From: Peptostreptococcaceae bacterium | Lineage (GTDB): Bacteria > Bacillota_A > Clostridia > Peptostreptococcales > Anaerovoracaceae | Length of the DNA: 13,609 nt | NCBI GenBank assembly: GCA_016650135.1 | Contig: JAENWH010000022.1 | Location: forward strand, 1-13,609 | Direction of reading: 5' to 3' | Part shown: positions 1-8,244 of the stretch, piece after piece | Layout: each line of letters opens with the position of its first letter | How positions within the stretch are numbered: the first letter of the stretch is position 1 | The notes under the pieces: generated by a model | Told to the model about the DNA's origin: nothing | The model's database searches: none | What the model saw: only the letters and a program-made list of their open reading frames with translations | Program-made: the position numbers and the translations under genes

Positions 1-2459
1 CCAAGCTTAATATATCCGAGCCCGACCTCTTCTAAGGTTTCAAGCTGCCTTGAGATGGCTGGGTGATTTTTAAAAAATTCAAGAGCCTCTGAAACATTCA
101 TATCCAATACATCATGAATGCTTTTCCCCCTGTATTTGACTTCCAGTGTTTCCCTGCTGTATCTTTTCCCTTTGCAAACTTCGCATTGCACATAAACATC
201 CGGCAGAAAATGCATCTCGATTTTAATGATGCCATCCCCGCTGCAGGTTTCACATCTGCCACCTTTAACATTGAAGCTAAATCTACCCTTTTGATAACCC
301 CTGAGTTTTGCTTCTGGCAATTGAGCAAAAAGATCTCTGATATGAGTAAAAACACCTGTATAGGTTGCCGGGTTTGACCGTGGCGTTCTTCCTATTGGAG
401 ATTGGTTGATGTCAATAATTTTATCAATATTCTCAACACCCATAATTTTTTCATGTTTGCCTGGTCTTTCTTTGGCCCTGTTTAATGTGGCTGAAAGACT
501 TTTATATAATATGTCATTTATCAGGCTGCTCTTGCCCGAGCCAGAGACCCCGGTAACGCTAACAAACAGCCCCAGAGGTATTACCACGTCTATATTCTTC
601 AGATTATTTTCCGCGGCTCCCACTATTTGAAGCGTTAAACCATTCCCTTTTCTTCGCTCTTCCGGCACCTCAATTTTACGTTTTCCCGTCAAATACTGGC
701 CGGTCAAAGACCTTTCACAAGCCTTAATATCTTCAACAGTGCCTTCTGCGACGATTTCTCCACCATGGATTCCCGCTTCCGGGCCGATATCAATAATATG
801 GTCTGCTGCATACATTGTTTCTTCATCATGTTCTACGATGATGAGCGTATTACCCAAATCAGTCAGTTTTCTAAGGGTCTTTAATAACTTTGCATTATCT
901 TTCTGGTGCAGACCAATGCTTGGTTCATCCAAAATATATAATACACCAACCAGGCTTGACCCGATTTGAGTGGCAAGCCTAATTCTCTGAGATTCACCTC
1001 CCGAAAGACTTCCAGATGCTCTGGAAAGGCTGAGGTAATCAAGCCCGACATCTATAAGAAAGTTGAGCCTTTCTTTTATTTCCTTTGTAATCTGATTGGA
1101 TATTGCCTCATCTTTTTTTGACAGTTTTATCTTCAGCATAAATTTAATTGCTTCTCTGATGGACAACTCGGAAATTTCCGCTATATTTTTACCGCCGACG
1201 GTAACTGCAAGGACTTCAGGCTTAAGTCTTTTCCCGCCGCAGGTTTCGCAAGGCGTAACTCTCATATACTGGTCCATTTTATCTTTCATATAGTCAGAGC
1301 CGGTTTCTCTATATCTTCTTTCCAGATTATTAATAACACCTTCAAAAGGGTGATCCATATAAGATTTATTATTGCTGTTTTTGCTTCTGTAATGGTATTT
1401 AATATGTCTTTTTCCTGTCCCGTAAAGCAATTCGTTTTTAAATTTATCAGGGAGTTCTTTATACGGACTGTTCAAATCAGCCCCATGTTCAAGCGCAAGC
1501 GCCTCTATCATTTGCCTGTAAAAACCTGCCACCTCCATAGAAGCGAACGCATTTCCAAGACAACCTCCGATAATGCTCAATTCCTGATTTTCAATGATTA
1601 AATCAGGATCTATTCTTTGTTTAAATCCCAAGCCGTTACAATCCGGACATGCACCGAAGGGGCTGTTGAATGAAAACATTCTTGGTTCCATTTCCTCAAT
1701 CCCAACGCCATGCTCAGGGCATGCAAGTTTTGTGCTGAAAACTCTGTCATTAGCAAGCACAAGTCCATCTCCATGACTTATTGCAAGTTCAACTGCTTCT
1801 GTCAATCTGCTTTCCACTCCCGGCTTAATAACAACTCTGTCGACAACGATTTCGATAGTGTGCTTAAAGGTTTTTTCAAGTGAAATATCATCATCATTCA
1901 ACTCAAACATTTCTCCATCTATTCGCGCTCTGGTAAACCCTTCTTTTCTGATTCTCTCCAGTATTTTTTCATGTTCTCCCTTACGATCTCTGATAACAGG
2001 GGCTAGTATAATCACTCGAGAGCCCTCTTCAAACTCCATAATGGAATCGACAATTTGATCGATAGACTGGCTGCTTATTTCTTTCCCACATATATAGCAA
2101 TGAGGAATCCCGATTCTCGCATACATGAGCCTCAAATAATCGTGTATCTCAGTAACTGTTCCTACAGTGGATCTTGGATTCTTGCTTGTCGTCTTCTGGT
2201 CGATAGAAATTGCAGGTGAAAGGCCTTCAATGTATTCGACATCGGGTTTTTCCATCTGCCCTAAAAATTGACGTGCGTACGATGAAAGGCTTTCCACGTA
2301 ACGTCTTTGTCCCTCTGCGTATATGGTGTCAAAAGCAAGGGATGATTTCCCGGAGCCCGAAAGACCCGTCAGAACGACCATCTTATCCCTTGGTATTGTA
2401 ACATCTATGTTCTTTAAATTATGTTCATTGGCACCTTTTATAAATATGTCCCTTGCCAT
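1..2459 (-). CDS. uvrA: UvrA, excinuclease ABC subunit A (3' end cut by window edge)
   Basis: UvrA is the damage-recognition ATPase of nucleotide excision repair; it dimerises, loads UvrB onto lesions and then leaves. The frame is open from the ATG at 2459 to base 1, about 819 codons of the usual 940, so only the end of the second ATPase domain is missing. Visible parts are the first Walker A (GLSGSGKSS, Lys38), a first zinc module (Cys247, His250, Cys271, Cys274), an ABC signature (LSGGES, about 485-490), a Walker B (LDEPSIGLH, about 513-521), a second Walker A (GVSGSGKSS, Lys643) and the second zinc module (Cys736, Cys739, Cys759, Cys762). The start is supported by AAGGAG at 2465-2470, five bases upstream. 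It follows uvrB by 12 bases and is probably co-transcribed. The first zinc module has His where E. coli has Cys256. Identity is near certain. Confidence 0.97.
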   Translation of the reverse strand, partial: MARDIFIKGANEHNLKNIDVTIPRDKMVVLTGLSGSGKSSLAFDTIYAEGQRRYVESLSSYARQFLGQMEKPDVEYIEGLSPAISIDQKTTSKNPRSTVGTVTEIHDYLRLMYARIGIPHCYICGKEISSQSIDQIVDSIMEFEEGSRVIILAPVIRDRKGEHEKILERIRKEGFTRARIDGEMFELNDDDISLEKTFKHTIEIVVDRVVIKPGVESRLTEAVELAISHGDGLVLANDRVFSTKLACPEHGVGIEEMEPRMFSFNSPFGACPDCNGLGFKQRIDPDLIIENQELSIIGGCLGNAFASMEVAGFYRQMIEALALEHGADLNSPYKELPDKFKNELLYGTGKRHIKYHYRSKNSNNKSYMDHPFEGVINNLERRYRETGSDYMKDKMDQYMRVTPCETCGGKRLKPEVLAVTVGGKNIAEISELSIREAIKFMLKIKLSKKDEAISNQITKEIKERLNFLIDVGLDYLSLSRASGSLSGGESQRIRLATQIGSSLVGVLYILDEPSIGLHQKDNAKLLKTLRKLTDLGNTLIIVEHDEETMYAADHIIDIGPEAGIHGGEIVAEGTVEDIKACERSLTGQYLTGKRKIEVPEERRKGNGLTLQIVGAAENNLKNIDVVIPLGLFVSVTGVSGSGKSSLINDILYKSLSATLNRAKERPGKHEKIMGVENIDKIIDINQSPIGRTPRSNPATYTGVFTHIRDLFAQLPEAKLRGYQKGRFSFNVKGGRCETCSGDGIIKIEMHFLPDVYVQCEVCKGKRYSRETLEVKYRGKSIHDVLDMNVSEALEFFKNHPAISRQLETLEEVGLGYIKL

Positions 2460-2471
2460 TTTTTCTCCTTA

Positions 2472-4448
2472 TTACAGATTTGCTTTTATCTCAAATATTA
2501 AATCTCTTAGTTGCGCTGCCCTCTCAAAATGCAAATCCTGAGCGGCCTGTTTCATTTCTTTTTCCAGTCTCTTTACATAGTCCGTTTTTTCGCTCTTCGT
2601 CAGCTCTAAGGCAGTTCGCCCATGATAGTAGTCCATCGTTGTCTCTTCGACTCTGGTTGCCTCTATAATGTCCCTTACAGCCTTTTTTATAGTTGTCGGT
2701 GTTATACCATGATCTTCGTTGTACTGCTGCTGTATTTTTCTTCTTCTGCCTGTTTCATCTATTGCCTTCGCCATGGCTTCGCTGATGCCGTCGGCATACA
2801 TGATAACTCTTCCGTTCACATTTCTTGCCGCTCTCCCTATGGTCTGAATCAATGACGTTTCTGTTCTCAAAAATCCTTGCTTATCTGCATCCAGAATGAC
2901 GACCAAAGAAACCTCTGGCAGATCCAGTCCCTCGCGCAAAAGATTTATTCCAACCAAAACATCAAATACCCCAAGCCTTAAGTCCCTTAGTATTTTTACT
3001 CTTTCAAGCGTTTCTATCTCAGAATGAAGATAATTAACTTTTATGCCTACGTTTTTCAAGTAATCCGTCAGGCTCTCTGACATTTTTTTAGTCAACGTCG
3101 TAATGAGCACTTTTTCTCCCCTTGCTGTAAGCTTATTGATTTCTCCAATCAAATCATCAATCTGCCCTTTGGAAGGCCTCACAAATATTTCAGGATCAAC
3201 TAAACCAGTCGGTCTGATTACCTGCTCTGCTGAGATTCCCCCGCTTTGTTCCAACTCATATTTAGTTGGCGTTGCGCTGACATAGACAAGTTGGTTTACC
3301 ATCCCATTGAATTCATCAAATTGAAGCGGCCTGTTGTCCAGCGCTGAAGGAAGTCTGAATCCGTAATCTACTAAAGCTGATTTTCTGGATTTATCCCCCG
3401 CGTACATAGCCCTTAACTGAGGCAGCATTACATGAGATTCATCCATAATGATCAGGAAATCTTTCGGGAAGTAGTCAATTAATGTATAAGGCCTGTTTCC
3501 AGGGGGTAATCCATTGATATGTCTCGAGTAATTTTCAATTCCTTTGCACGTGCCTACCTCTCTGAGCATTTCCATGTCATATCTGGTTCTCTGTTCTATT
3601 CTTTGCGCTTCTATTAGTTTTCCTCTATCCTTAAACCAGGTGATTCTCTCTTCCAACTCATCCTCTATCGTATGAATTGCCCGTTCCACATTTTCTTTTG
3701 ATGTCACGTAATGAGATGCGGGGTATATGGATACATGGCTTCTTATCCCAAGTATTTCTCCGGTTAATGGATTAATTTCTTTTATTGTTTCTATCTCGTC
3801 CCCAAAGAATTCAACTCTTATTGCACTTTCCGAACCGGCCGGGAAAATGTCCACAATATCTCCTCGAACTCTGAAAGAACCTCTTTCAAAAGCCATGTCA
3901 TTCCTATTATATTGAATATCAACTAATTTTCTTAACATTTCCTGTCTGTTTTTTTCAGTTCCGGATCTTAGTGACAGCATTTGGTTTTCGTAATCGAAAG
4001 GGCTTCCAAGCCCGTAAATACAGGAAACACTCGCAACAATAATTACGTCACGGCGTTCCGCCAATGCAGCGGTCGCTGAATGGCGGAGTTTTTCTATTTC
4101 CTCATTGATATCCGAATCTTTTTCTATGTAAGTGTCTGTTGAAGCCACATACGCTTCAGGTTGATAGTAATCATAATAACTGACAAAATATTCAACTGCA
4201 TTCTTTGGAAAAAATTCTTTAAATTCTCCGCAAAGTTGGGCTGCAAGCGTCTTATTATGAGAAATTACAAGCGTAGGCCGCTGTACCTTCTCAATGACAT
4301 TTGCCATTGTAAAAGTCTTGCCGGAGCCCGTTACCCCCAACAGTGTCTGATATTTTTTTCCATCCAAAATACCCTGAGTCAATTTTAAAACTGCCTCAGG
4401 CTGATCCCCTGTCGGTTTATAATTTGATACGATTTTAAAATTTGTCAT
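2472..4448 (-). CDS. uvrB: UvrB, excinuclease ABC subunit B
   Basis: UvrB is the helicase-like damage verifier that binds UvrA and then recruits UvrC for incision. From the ATG at 4448 the product is 658 residues, the normal length. It shows the family N-terminus [16 protein letters not shown], Walker A GVTGSGKT (38-45), the beta-hairpin start [10 protein letters not shown] (91-100), a DEAD-like IIMDESH motif, VSATP, the motif VI sequence QTIGRAARN, and a C-terminal UVR domain that contacts UvrC and UvrA. An in-frame TTG at 4490 would add 14 residues. I reject it because the extension is not part of the family, no ribosome site precedes it, and it overlaps the predicted -35 box. The ATG also lacks a Shine-Dalgarno sequence, which fits the very short leader predicted from the promoter at 4458-4486. 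It is followed by uvrA. Confidence 0.98.
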   Translation of the reverse strand: MTNFKIVSNYKPTGDQPEAVLKLTQGILDGKKYQTLLGVTGSGKTFTMANVIEKVQRPTLVISHNKTLAAQLCGEFKEFFPKNAVEYFVSYYDYYQPEAYVASTDTYIEKDSDINEEIEKLRHSATAALAERRDVIIVASVSCIYGLGSPFDYENQMLSLRSGTEKNRQEMLRKLVDIQYNRNDMAFERGSFRVRGDIVDIFPAGSESAIRVEFFGDEIETIKEINPLTGEILGIRSHVSIYPASHYVTSKENVERAIHTIEDELEERITWFKDRGKLIEAQRIEQRTRYDMEMLREVGTCKGIENYSRHINGLPPGNRPYTLIDYFPKDFLIIMDESHVMLPQLRAMYAGDKSRKSALVDYGFRLPSALDNRPLQFDEFNGMVNQLVYVSATPTKYELEQSGGISAEQVIRPTGLVDPEIFVRPSKGQIDDLIGEINKLTARGEKVLITTLTKKMSESLTDYLKNVGIKVNYLHSEIETLERVKILRDLRLGVFDVLVGINLLREGLDLPEVSLVVILDADKQGFLRTETSLIQTIGRAARNVNGRVIMYADGISEAMAKAIDETGRRRKIQQQYNEDHGITPTTIKKAVRDIIEATRVEETTMDYYHGRTALELTKSEKTDYVKRLEKEMKQAAQDLHFERAAQLRDLIFEIKANL

Positions 4449-4457
4449 AACATTGAT

Positions 4458-4486
4458 ATTATACCCGTTTTTACTCTCTAAATCAA
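4458..4486 (-). promoter_or_regulatory. uvrBA promoter, sigma-A type
   Basis: On the minus strand TTGATT (4481-4486) lies 17 bases before a perfect TATAAT (4458-4463). Normal spacing puts transcription start near 4451, only about three bases before the uvrB ATG at 4448. No palindromic Gram-positive LexA box (GAAC-N4-GTTC) was found between this promoter and the divergent gene. Confidence 0.75.
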
Positions 4487-4530
4487 ACAAATATACAAAA
4501 CCAAATTAGACAAATGCGCGAACCTTTTTC

Positions 4531-4559
4531 TTGATAGCAACGCTTTAGTGTGATATACT
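4531..4559 (+). promoter_or_regulatory. Citrate synthase promoter, sigma-A type
   Basis: TTGATA (4531-4536) and TATACT (4554-4559) are separated by 17 bases, close to the sigma-A consensus. Start of transcription would be near 4566, giving a leader of about 30 bases. That leader carries the ribosome site GAGGGGA (4584-4590) ahead of the ATG at 4595. It is divergent from the uvrB promoter, with about 45 bases between the two -35 boxes. Confidence 0.7.
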
Positions 4560-4594
4560 ATTAAAATTAACAATTTAAGATTTGAGGGGATATT

Positions 4595-6019
4595 ATGTTA
4601 GATAAAATACTAAATTTAAAAAGGAAACAAGTGGGGACTAATAAAATTCAGGCTTCTTCTTTGCCTTTAAATGAAGATGCTTTTATTACTCAGATGGCGG
4701 ATAAAATTTCCGCTACCGACAATATTGATAACAACTTATATATTAAATATGATGTCAAGAGAGGCCTTAGGAATGCAAACGGCACAGGTGTCGTTGTGGG
4801 TCTCACCCGAATAGGTGAGGTCGTTGGATACGAAATCAGCGAAAAAAAGGAAAAGCTTCCTGTTGAGGGTAAACTTTACTATAGAGGCTACGGTATAGAC
4901 GATATCGTAACAAGCTGCATCAAAGAGAATCGTTTCGGATTTGAGGAAACTACTTATCTTTTGCTTTTTGGAGAGTTGCCAACACAAACACAGCTAAAGG
5001 ATTTCCAAACCCTGCTGGGATCAAAAAGGGAATTGCCTTTAGGTTTTGCGAGAGATATGATACTAACCGCACCTTCTGCAAGTATTATGAATAAACTTGC
5101 ACGAAGTGTCCTTGCCTTGTATTCGTATGATAATTCTCCTGAAGATACTTCAGTTCAAAACGTTTTAAGACAATCCATTGCGTTAATTGGATATTTTCCA
5201 AGTTTAATTGCTTATGGATATCAGGCAAAGCGGGCATATTTTGACAATCAGAGTTTGTACCTTCATTATCCGATAGCAGAACTCAACACTGCCGAAAACA
5301 TTTTAAGAATGATCAGGGCAAATGGAGAATATTCCGATTTAGAAGCCAAGTTGCTGGATATTTGTCTTACTATCCAGGCGGAGCATGGTGGCGGCAACAA
5401 TTCCACCTTTACAACTCACCTTATTTCATCGTCTGGAACAGATACTTATTCTGCGATTTCTGCTGCCGTAGGTTCTTTGAAAGGTCCAAAACACGGGGGA
5501 GCAAACATCGCTGTTGTTGAAATGATGGCTGATTTAAAGCGAAATGTGAAGGATATTACGGATTATAAGGAAGTCAAAAAGTACTTGATCAGCGTCCTGA
5601 AGGGAAAAGCAAACGATGGTTCCGGCCTTATTTATGGACTCGGACATGCTATTTACACTTTATCAGATCCACGAACTGTGGTTTTGAAGGATATGGCTAA
5701 AAAACTTGCTGCTGACAAGAATCTTGTTGATGAATTCATGCTGTGTGATTTCATTGAAAGAAGTGGATCCGAACTTTACGAAGAAGTTACCGGAATCAAA
5801 AAACCAATGCCGGCAAATGTAGATCTTTATTCCGGCTTCGTGTATAACGCCTTGAACATACCCGTAGACATTGCCACGCCATTATTTGCAACAGCAAGGC
5901 TATCAGGCTGGTGTGCTCACAGACTTGAGGAGATAGTTTCCGGGAAGAAATTGATGAGACCTGCTTACAATTGTGTTCAGCCTCATCTTGAATATGTACC
6001 GATGGATGTCAGGAAATAA
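4595..6019 (+). CDS. gltA: Citrate synthase family protein
   Basis: The product (474 residues) belongs to the Si-type citrate/2-methylcitrate synthase family. These enzymes condense acetyl-CoA or propionyl-CoA with oxaloacetate in the cytoplasm. Family signatures include LYYRGYGIDDIV (94-105), EHGGGNNSTFTTH (263-275), GPKHGGAN (297-304) with the first catalytic His300, GLGHAIY (348-354) with His351, NVDLYSG (408-414) with Asp410, and GWCAHRLEE (438-446). All three catalytic residues are present. The region matching the start of classical enzymes begins near residue 57, so there is a 55-residue N-terminal extension of unknown role. The gene stands alone between its own promoter and terminator, with no other TCA-cycle gene nearby. 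In an anaerobe the likely role is supplying 2-oxoglutarate for glutamate. Citrate versus methylcitrate specificity cannot be told from sequence. Confidence 0.92.
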   Translation: MLDKILNLKRKQVGTNKIQASSLPLNEDAFITQMADKISATDNIDNNLYIKYDVKRGLRNANGTGVVVGLTRIGEVVGYEISEKKEKLPVEGKLYYRGYGIDDIVTSCIKENRFGFEETTYLLLFGELPTQTQLKDFQTLLGSKRELPLGFARDMILTAPSASIMNKLARSVLALYSYDNSPEDTSVQNVLRQSIALIGYFPSLIAYGYQAKRAYFDNQSLYLHYPIAELNTAENILRMIRANGEYSDLEAKLLDICLTIQAEHGGGNNSTFTTHLISSSGTDTYSAISAAVGSLKGPKHGGANIAVVEMMADLKRNVKDITDYKEVKKYLISVLKGKANDGSGLIYGLGHAIYTLSDPRTVVLKDMAKKLAADKNLVDEFMLCDFIERSGSELYEEVTGIKKPMPANVDLYSGFVYNALNIPVDIATPLFATARLSGWCAHRLEEIVSGKKLMRPAYNCVQPHLEYVPMDVRK

Positions 6020-6050
6020 TCGAGATATAAGAAATTTTTTAAATAAAGAT

Positions 6051-6092
6051 AACCTCCCACCAACAGATTGACGGGAGGTTTTTATATTTTTT
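6051..6092 (+). terminator. Rho-independent terminator after citrate synthase
   Basis: AACCTCCC (6051-6058) pairs perfectly with GGGAGGTT (6073-6080) around a 14-base loop, followed on the plus strand by a T-rich run to about 6092. It sits between two convergent genes. On the minus strand the same hairpin is followed by a weaker T-rich stretch, so it may also stop transcription coming from the ASKHA gene. Confidence 0.88.
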
Positions 6093-6102
6093 CATTTTAA
6101 AT

Positions 6103-7503
6103 CTAGAACGACATTGCCTTTAAAAATTCTTCCTGAAAATTGCTGCAGTTGGCCAACTCTAAATGCTCTGTTTTTTCAGCAATATGGGTGGCTTTTTTTC
6201 TTTCCGCTTCAGACAGAAGAACAAGGCTTGCTCCAGTACCGGCAGTGTTTCCGGCAGATATTATTTTATTCAAATCTATATCAGGCAATATCCCTATTTC
6301 CACAGCACTCTCTTTATTTAAATAACTGCCAAAAGCTCCTCCTAAAATCACCCTGTCGACATTCTTGATTTCTTCATTCAGCAAACCCAATAATAGCATT
6401 ATACCTGAATATATAGCGCCTTTTGCCAATTGCACTTCTCTGATGTCTTTCTGGGTTATGACAATGTCCGCCTTTTCCTGTTTAAAAACAATTACAAATT
6501 CTCTTCCATCAGTGTTTTCTCGAAGCCTTGATTTCAAATCATCTGAAAGTTTAACTCCCTCCAATTCTACAGGCATCAAAAGCCTTCCAGACTTATTTAT
6601 GATTCCTGTTTTTAAGAGCTCGCCAATTACCTGTATTATCCCCGAACCACAAATGCCTGCAGGTTCTTTGTTCTCTACCGTCTTAAAAGAAACAATTCCA
6701 TTTTTTATTTCCATTTTTTCAATGGCGCCGGCTTCTGCTCGCATTCCCTGATGGATGAATGCTCCTTCAAAGGCTGGACCTGCTGCGGTGGAGCATGCAT
6801 AGATTTTATCATTTTTTGATAAAACAATTTCCCCATTTGTACCTATATCAATGAAAATGGTCATTCCTTTAAGGTCTTCCATTCTAGTTGCCAGAATACC
6901 GGCAGTAATATCCCCACCAATGTGGCCGGCAATATTAGACAACAGTATTACTTCTGTCTCGGGATCTAAGTTTAATAATACTTCTCTTGCCTTGAACACC
7001 TTCTCACCTGAATATGCAGGCGCAAAAGGCGCTCTTGCAAGGGTTTTCGGATTAAAGCCGGCAAATATGTGAGACATTGTCGTATTACCTGCTACGGTTA
7101 ACTTTATAATATCCTGTTTTTCAATTTTATTGTTCGTTAAAAGTTCCTTTATTATATCGTTTAAGCAGCCTGTTATTTTATCCCTTATTATTTTAAATTT
7201 TACAGAATCATCCTCGCAATAATTTATTCTGGAAATAACATCAGCACCAAATATAATTTGTGGATTGGTTTTACCGATAATTTGAAGACTCCTCCCCTTC
7301 TCTAAATCCCATAAATTACCGACAACTGTAGTCGTTCCAATGTCAAAAGAAATGCCATATTTCCACATTTTATCTGCAACAAAATCTTCCGGCATAAAAG
7401 AAAGTTTTTCTTTTATGCCCTGCTTCTCACTCAATATATTAGCACCTATGCATTTCCCGCAGTTTTCACAAATACCTGTGCATCTGTTGTTTTCAATTCC
7501 CAT
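6103..7503 (-). CDS. RamA/RACo-type ASKHA ATPase (DUF4445), putative corrinoid-protein reductive activator
   Basis: The 466-residue product matches the C-terminal ASKHA domain of RACo and RamA, which use ATP to drive reduction of inactive cob(II)alamin in corrinoid proteins to cob(I)alamin. Seen in order: a cysteine motif C-x3-C-x2-C-x2-C (Cys8, 12, 15, 18), phosphate-1 loop FDIGTTTVVG (53-62), FGADVISRI (85-93), GNTTMSHIF (139-147), phosphate-2 loop DIGTNGEI (219-226), STAAGPAFEGA (238-248), GICGSGII (283-290), and a C-terminal GGAFGSYLN adenosine-type motif. The N-terminal [2Fe-2S] ferredoxin and linker domains of RACo are absent; only about 50 residues precede the ATPase. The cysteines could hold an Fe-S cluster or zinc. 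The ATG abuts the stop codon of the upstream gene, with a GAGGGA ribosome site inside that gene's end. Family assignment is firm; the corrinoid partner is not identified. Confidence 0.82.
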   Translation of the reverse strand: MGIENNRCTGICENCGKCIGANILSEKQGIKEKLSFMPEDFVADKMWKYGISFDIGTTTVVGNLWDLEKGRSLQIIGKTNPQIIFGADVISRINYCEDDSVKFKIIRDKITGCLNDIIKELLTNNKIEKQDIIKLTVAGNTTMSHIFAGFNPKTLARAPFAPAYSGEKVFKAREVLLNLDPETEVILLSNIAGHIGGDITAGILATRMEDLKGMTIFIDIGTNGEIVLSKNDKIYACSTAAGPAFEGAFIHQGMRAEAGAIEKMEIKNGIVSFKTVENKEPAGICGSGIIQVIGELLKTGIINKSGRLLMPVELEGVKLSDDLKSRLRENTDGREFVIVFKQEKADIVITQKDIREVQLAKGAIYSGIMLLLGLLNEEIKNVDRVILGGAFGSYLNKESAVEIGILPDIDLNKIISAGNTAGTGASLVLLSEAERKKATHIAEKTEHLELANCSNFQEEFLKAMSF

Positions 7504-8211
7504 TTATTTCCCTCTCACATTGCACATATTACAATTAATCCTGCTCCCCAGACATGTATCACATTCTTCTCCCTGAAACAAAGTCCCAGATTCAATCAAC
7601 AAATATATACCGGCGCAAGTCTGTATTGGAGACATTATTCCACTTTCATTACATTCCACACCAATTCCCGACGGGTCGACAAGCTGGAATATTTTCATGA
7701 TATCCATTGGATTCATACCGTAAAATCCAGGGCCAAATGAACCTGTAATAATTATTTCTTTTAACGATTCAGTGTTACGGTTTTTACTGTAATACTGCTC
7801 CAAAAGCAGCTTCTTCAAAGCATTTCTTCCAGCATCTAAATAAGCTGTTTTCCATATATCTGCATAAAGCTGATCTAATATTCCCCGGTTTTCAATGTTA
7901 TAATCTCCAGCTATGATTACATAAAGGTAAACGCCTTTTACATCCTTTTGGCATAATAATGAAAAAGGGTTACATTTAAATGAAACCCTTTCAATTGTTA
8001 ATGTATCTTCATGAACCTCAAAGTTGCTGAAAAAAGATACTGCAACTTTAATTCTCAAGCTTTCCTCTATTTCATTTCTAATTTCATTTGCGTCCTTCAG
8101 CATCCTTTTCGACTTATCACTTTCGTCTGCAAGACCTGCACTTTTTACAAAATATTCCTGTGCTTCAGCATTTAGCTGCTCCTTGTGAATTTCAAAAGTA
8201 AATCTTTCCAT
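7504..8211 (-). CDS. Stand-alone MetH reactivation-domain-like protein
   Basis: The 235-residue product resembles the C-terminal activation domain of cobalamin-dependent methionine synthase, which binds SAM for reductive remethylation of cob(II)alamin. Resemblances are the helix around KTAYLDAGRNALKKLL, the GPGFYGMNP segment (160-168) in place of the MetH PGY loop, the following IFQLVDPSGIGVECNES, and IMSPIQTCAGIYLL, which matches the MetH motif ending in SVSGIY or similar. At the position of the SAM-carboxylate arginine of E. coli MetH (Arg1134, RPAPGYP) this protein appears to have serine. The tail has C-x2-C-x6-C-x2-C (Cys217, 220, 227, 230), not part of MetH. A TTG five codons upstream (8226) is possible, but the ATG at 8211 has GGGAAG seven bases before it. 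The gene abuts the ASKHA gene, suggesting joint action. No metH lies in the window. This is a remote-similarity call made by eye. Confidence 0.62.
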   Translation of the reverse strand: MERFTFEIHKEQLNAEAQEYFVKSAGLADESDKSKRMLKDANEIRNEIEESLRIKVAVSFFSNFEVHEDTLTIERVSFKCNPFSLLCQKDVKGVYLYVIIAGDYNIENRGILDQLYADIWKTAYLDAGRNALKKLLLEQYYSKNRNTESLKEIIITGSFGPGFYGMNPMDIMKIFQLVDPSGIGVECNESGIMSPIQTCAGIYLLIESGTLFQGEECDTCLGSRINCNMCNVRGK

Positions 8212-8244
8212 TTTTTCACTTCCCAACCCATCTGATTCGAACCT

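Noticed and set aside
4449..4490. In-frame TTG at 4490 as the uvrB start
   Set aside because: It overlaps the predicted -35 box, lacks a ribosome site, and would add residues not found in the family.
4519..4532. GAAC half-site upstream of uvrB as a LexA/SOS box
   Set aside because: The second half reads TTCT instead of GTTC, so the palindrome is not there.
6365..6751. 128-codon plus-strand reading frame opposite the ASKHA gene
   Set aside because: It is an antisense shadow; the minus-strand frame carries all the conserved ATPase motifs.
8212..8244. Cobalamin or SAM riboswitch ahead of the corrinoid-related genes
   Set aside because: The gap is only 33 bases, too short for a riboswitch, and the 60-base leader at the operon start has no recognisable riboswitch core.
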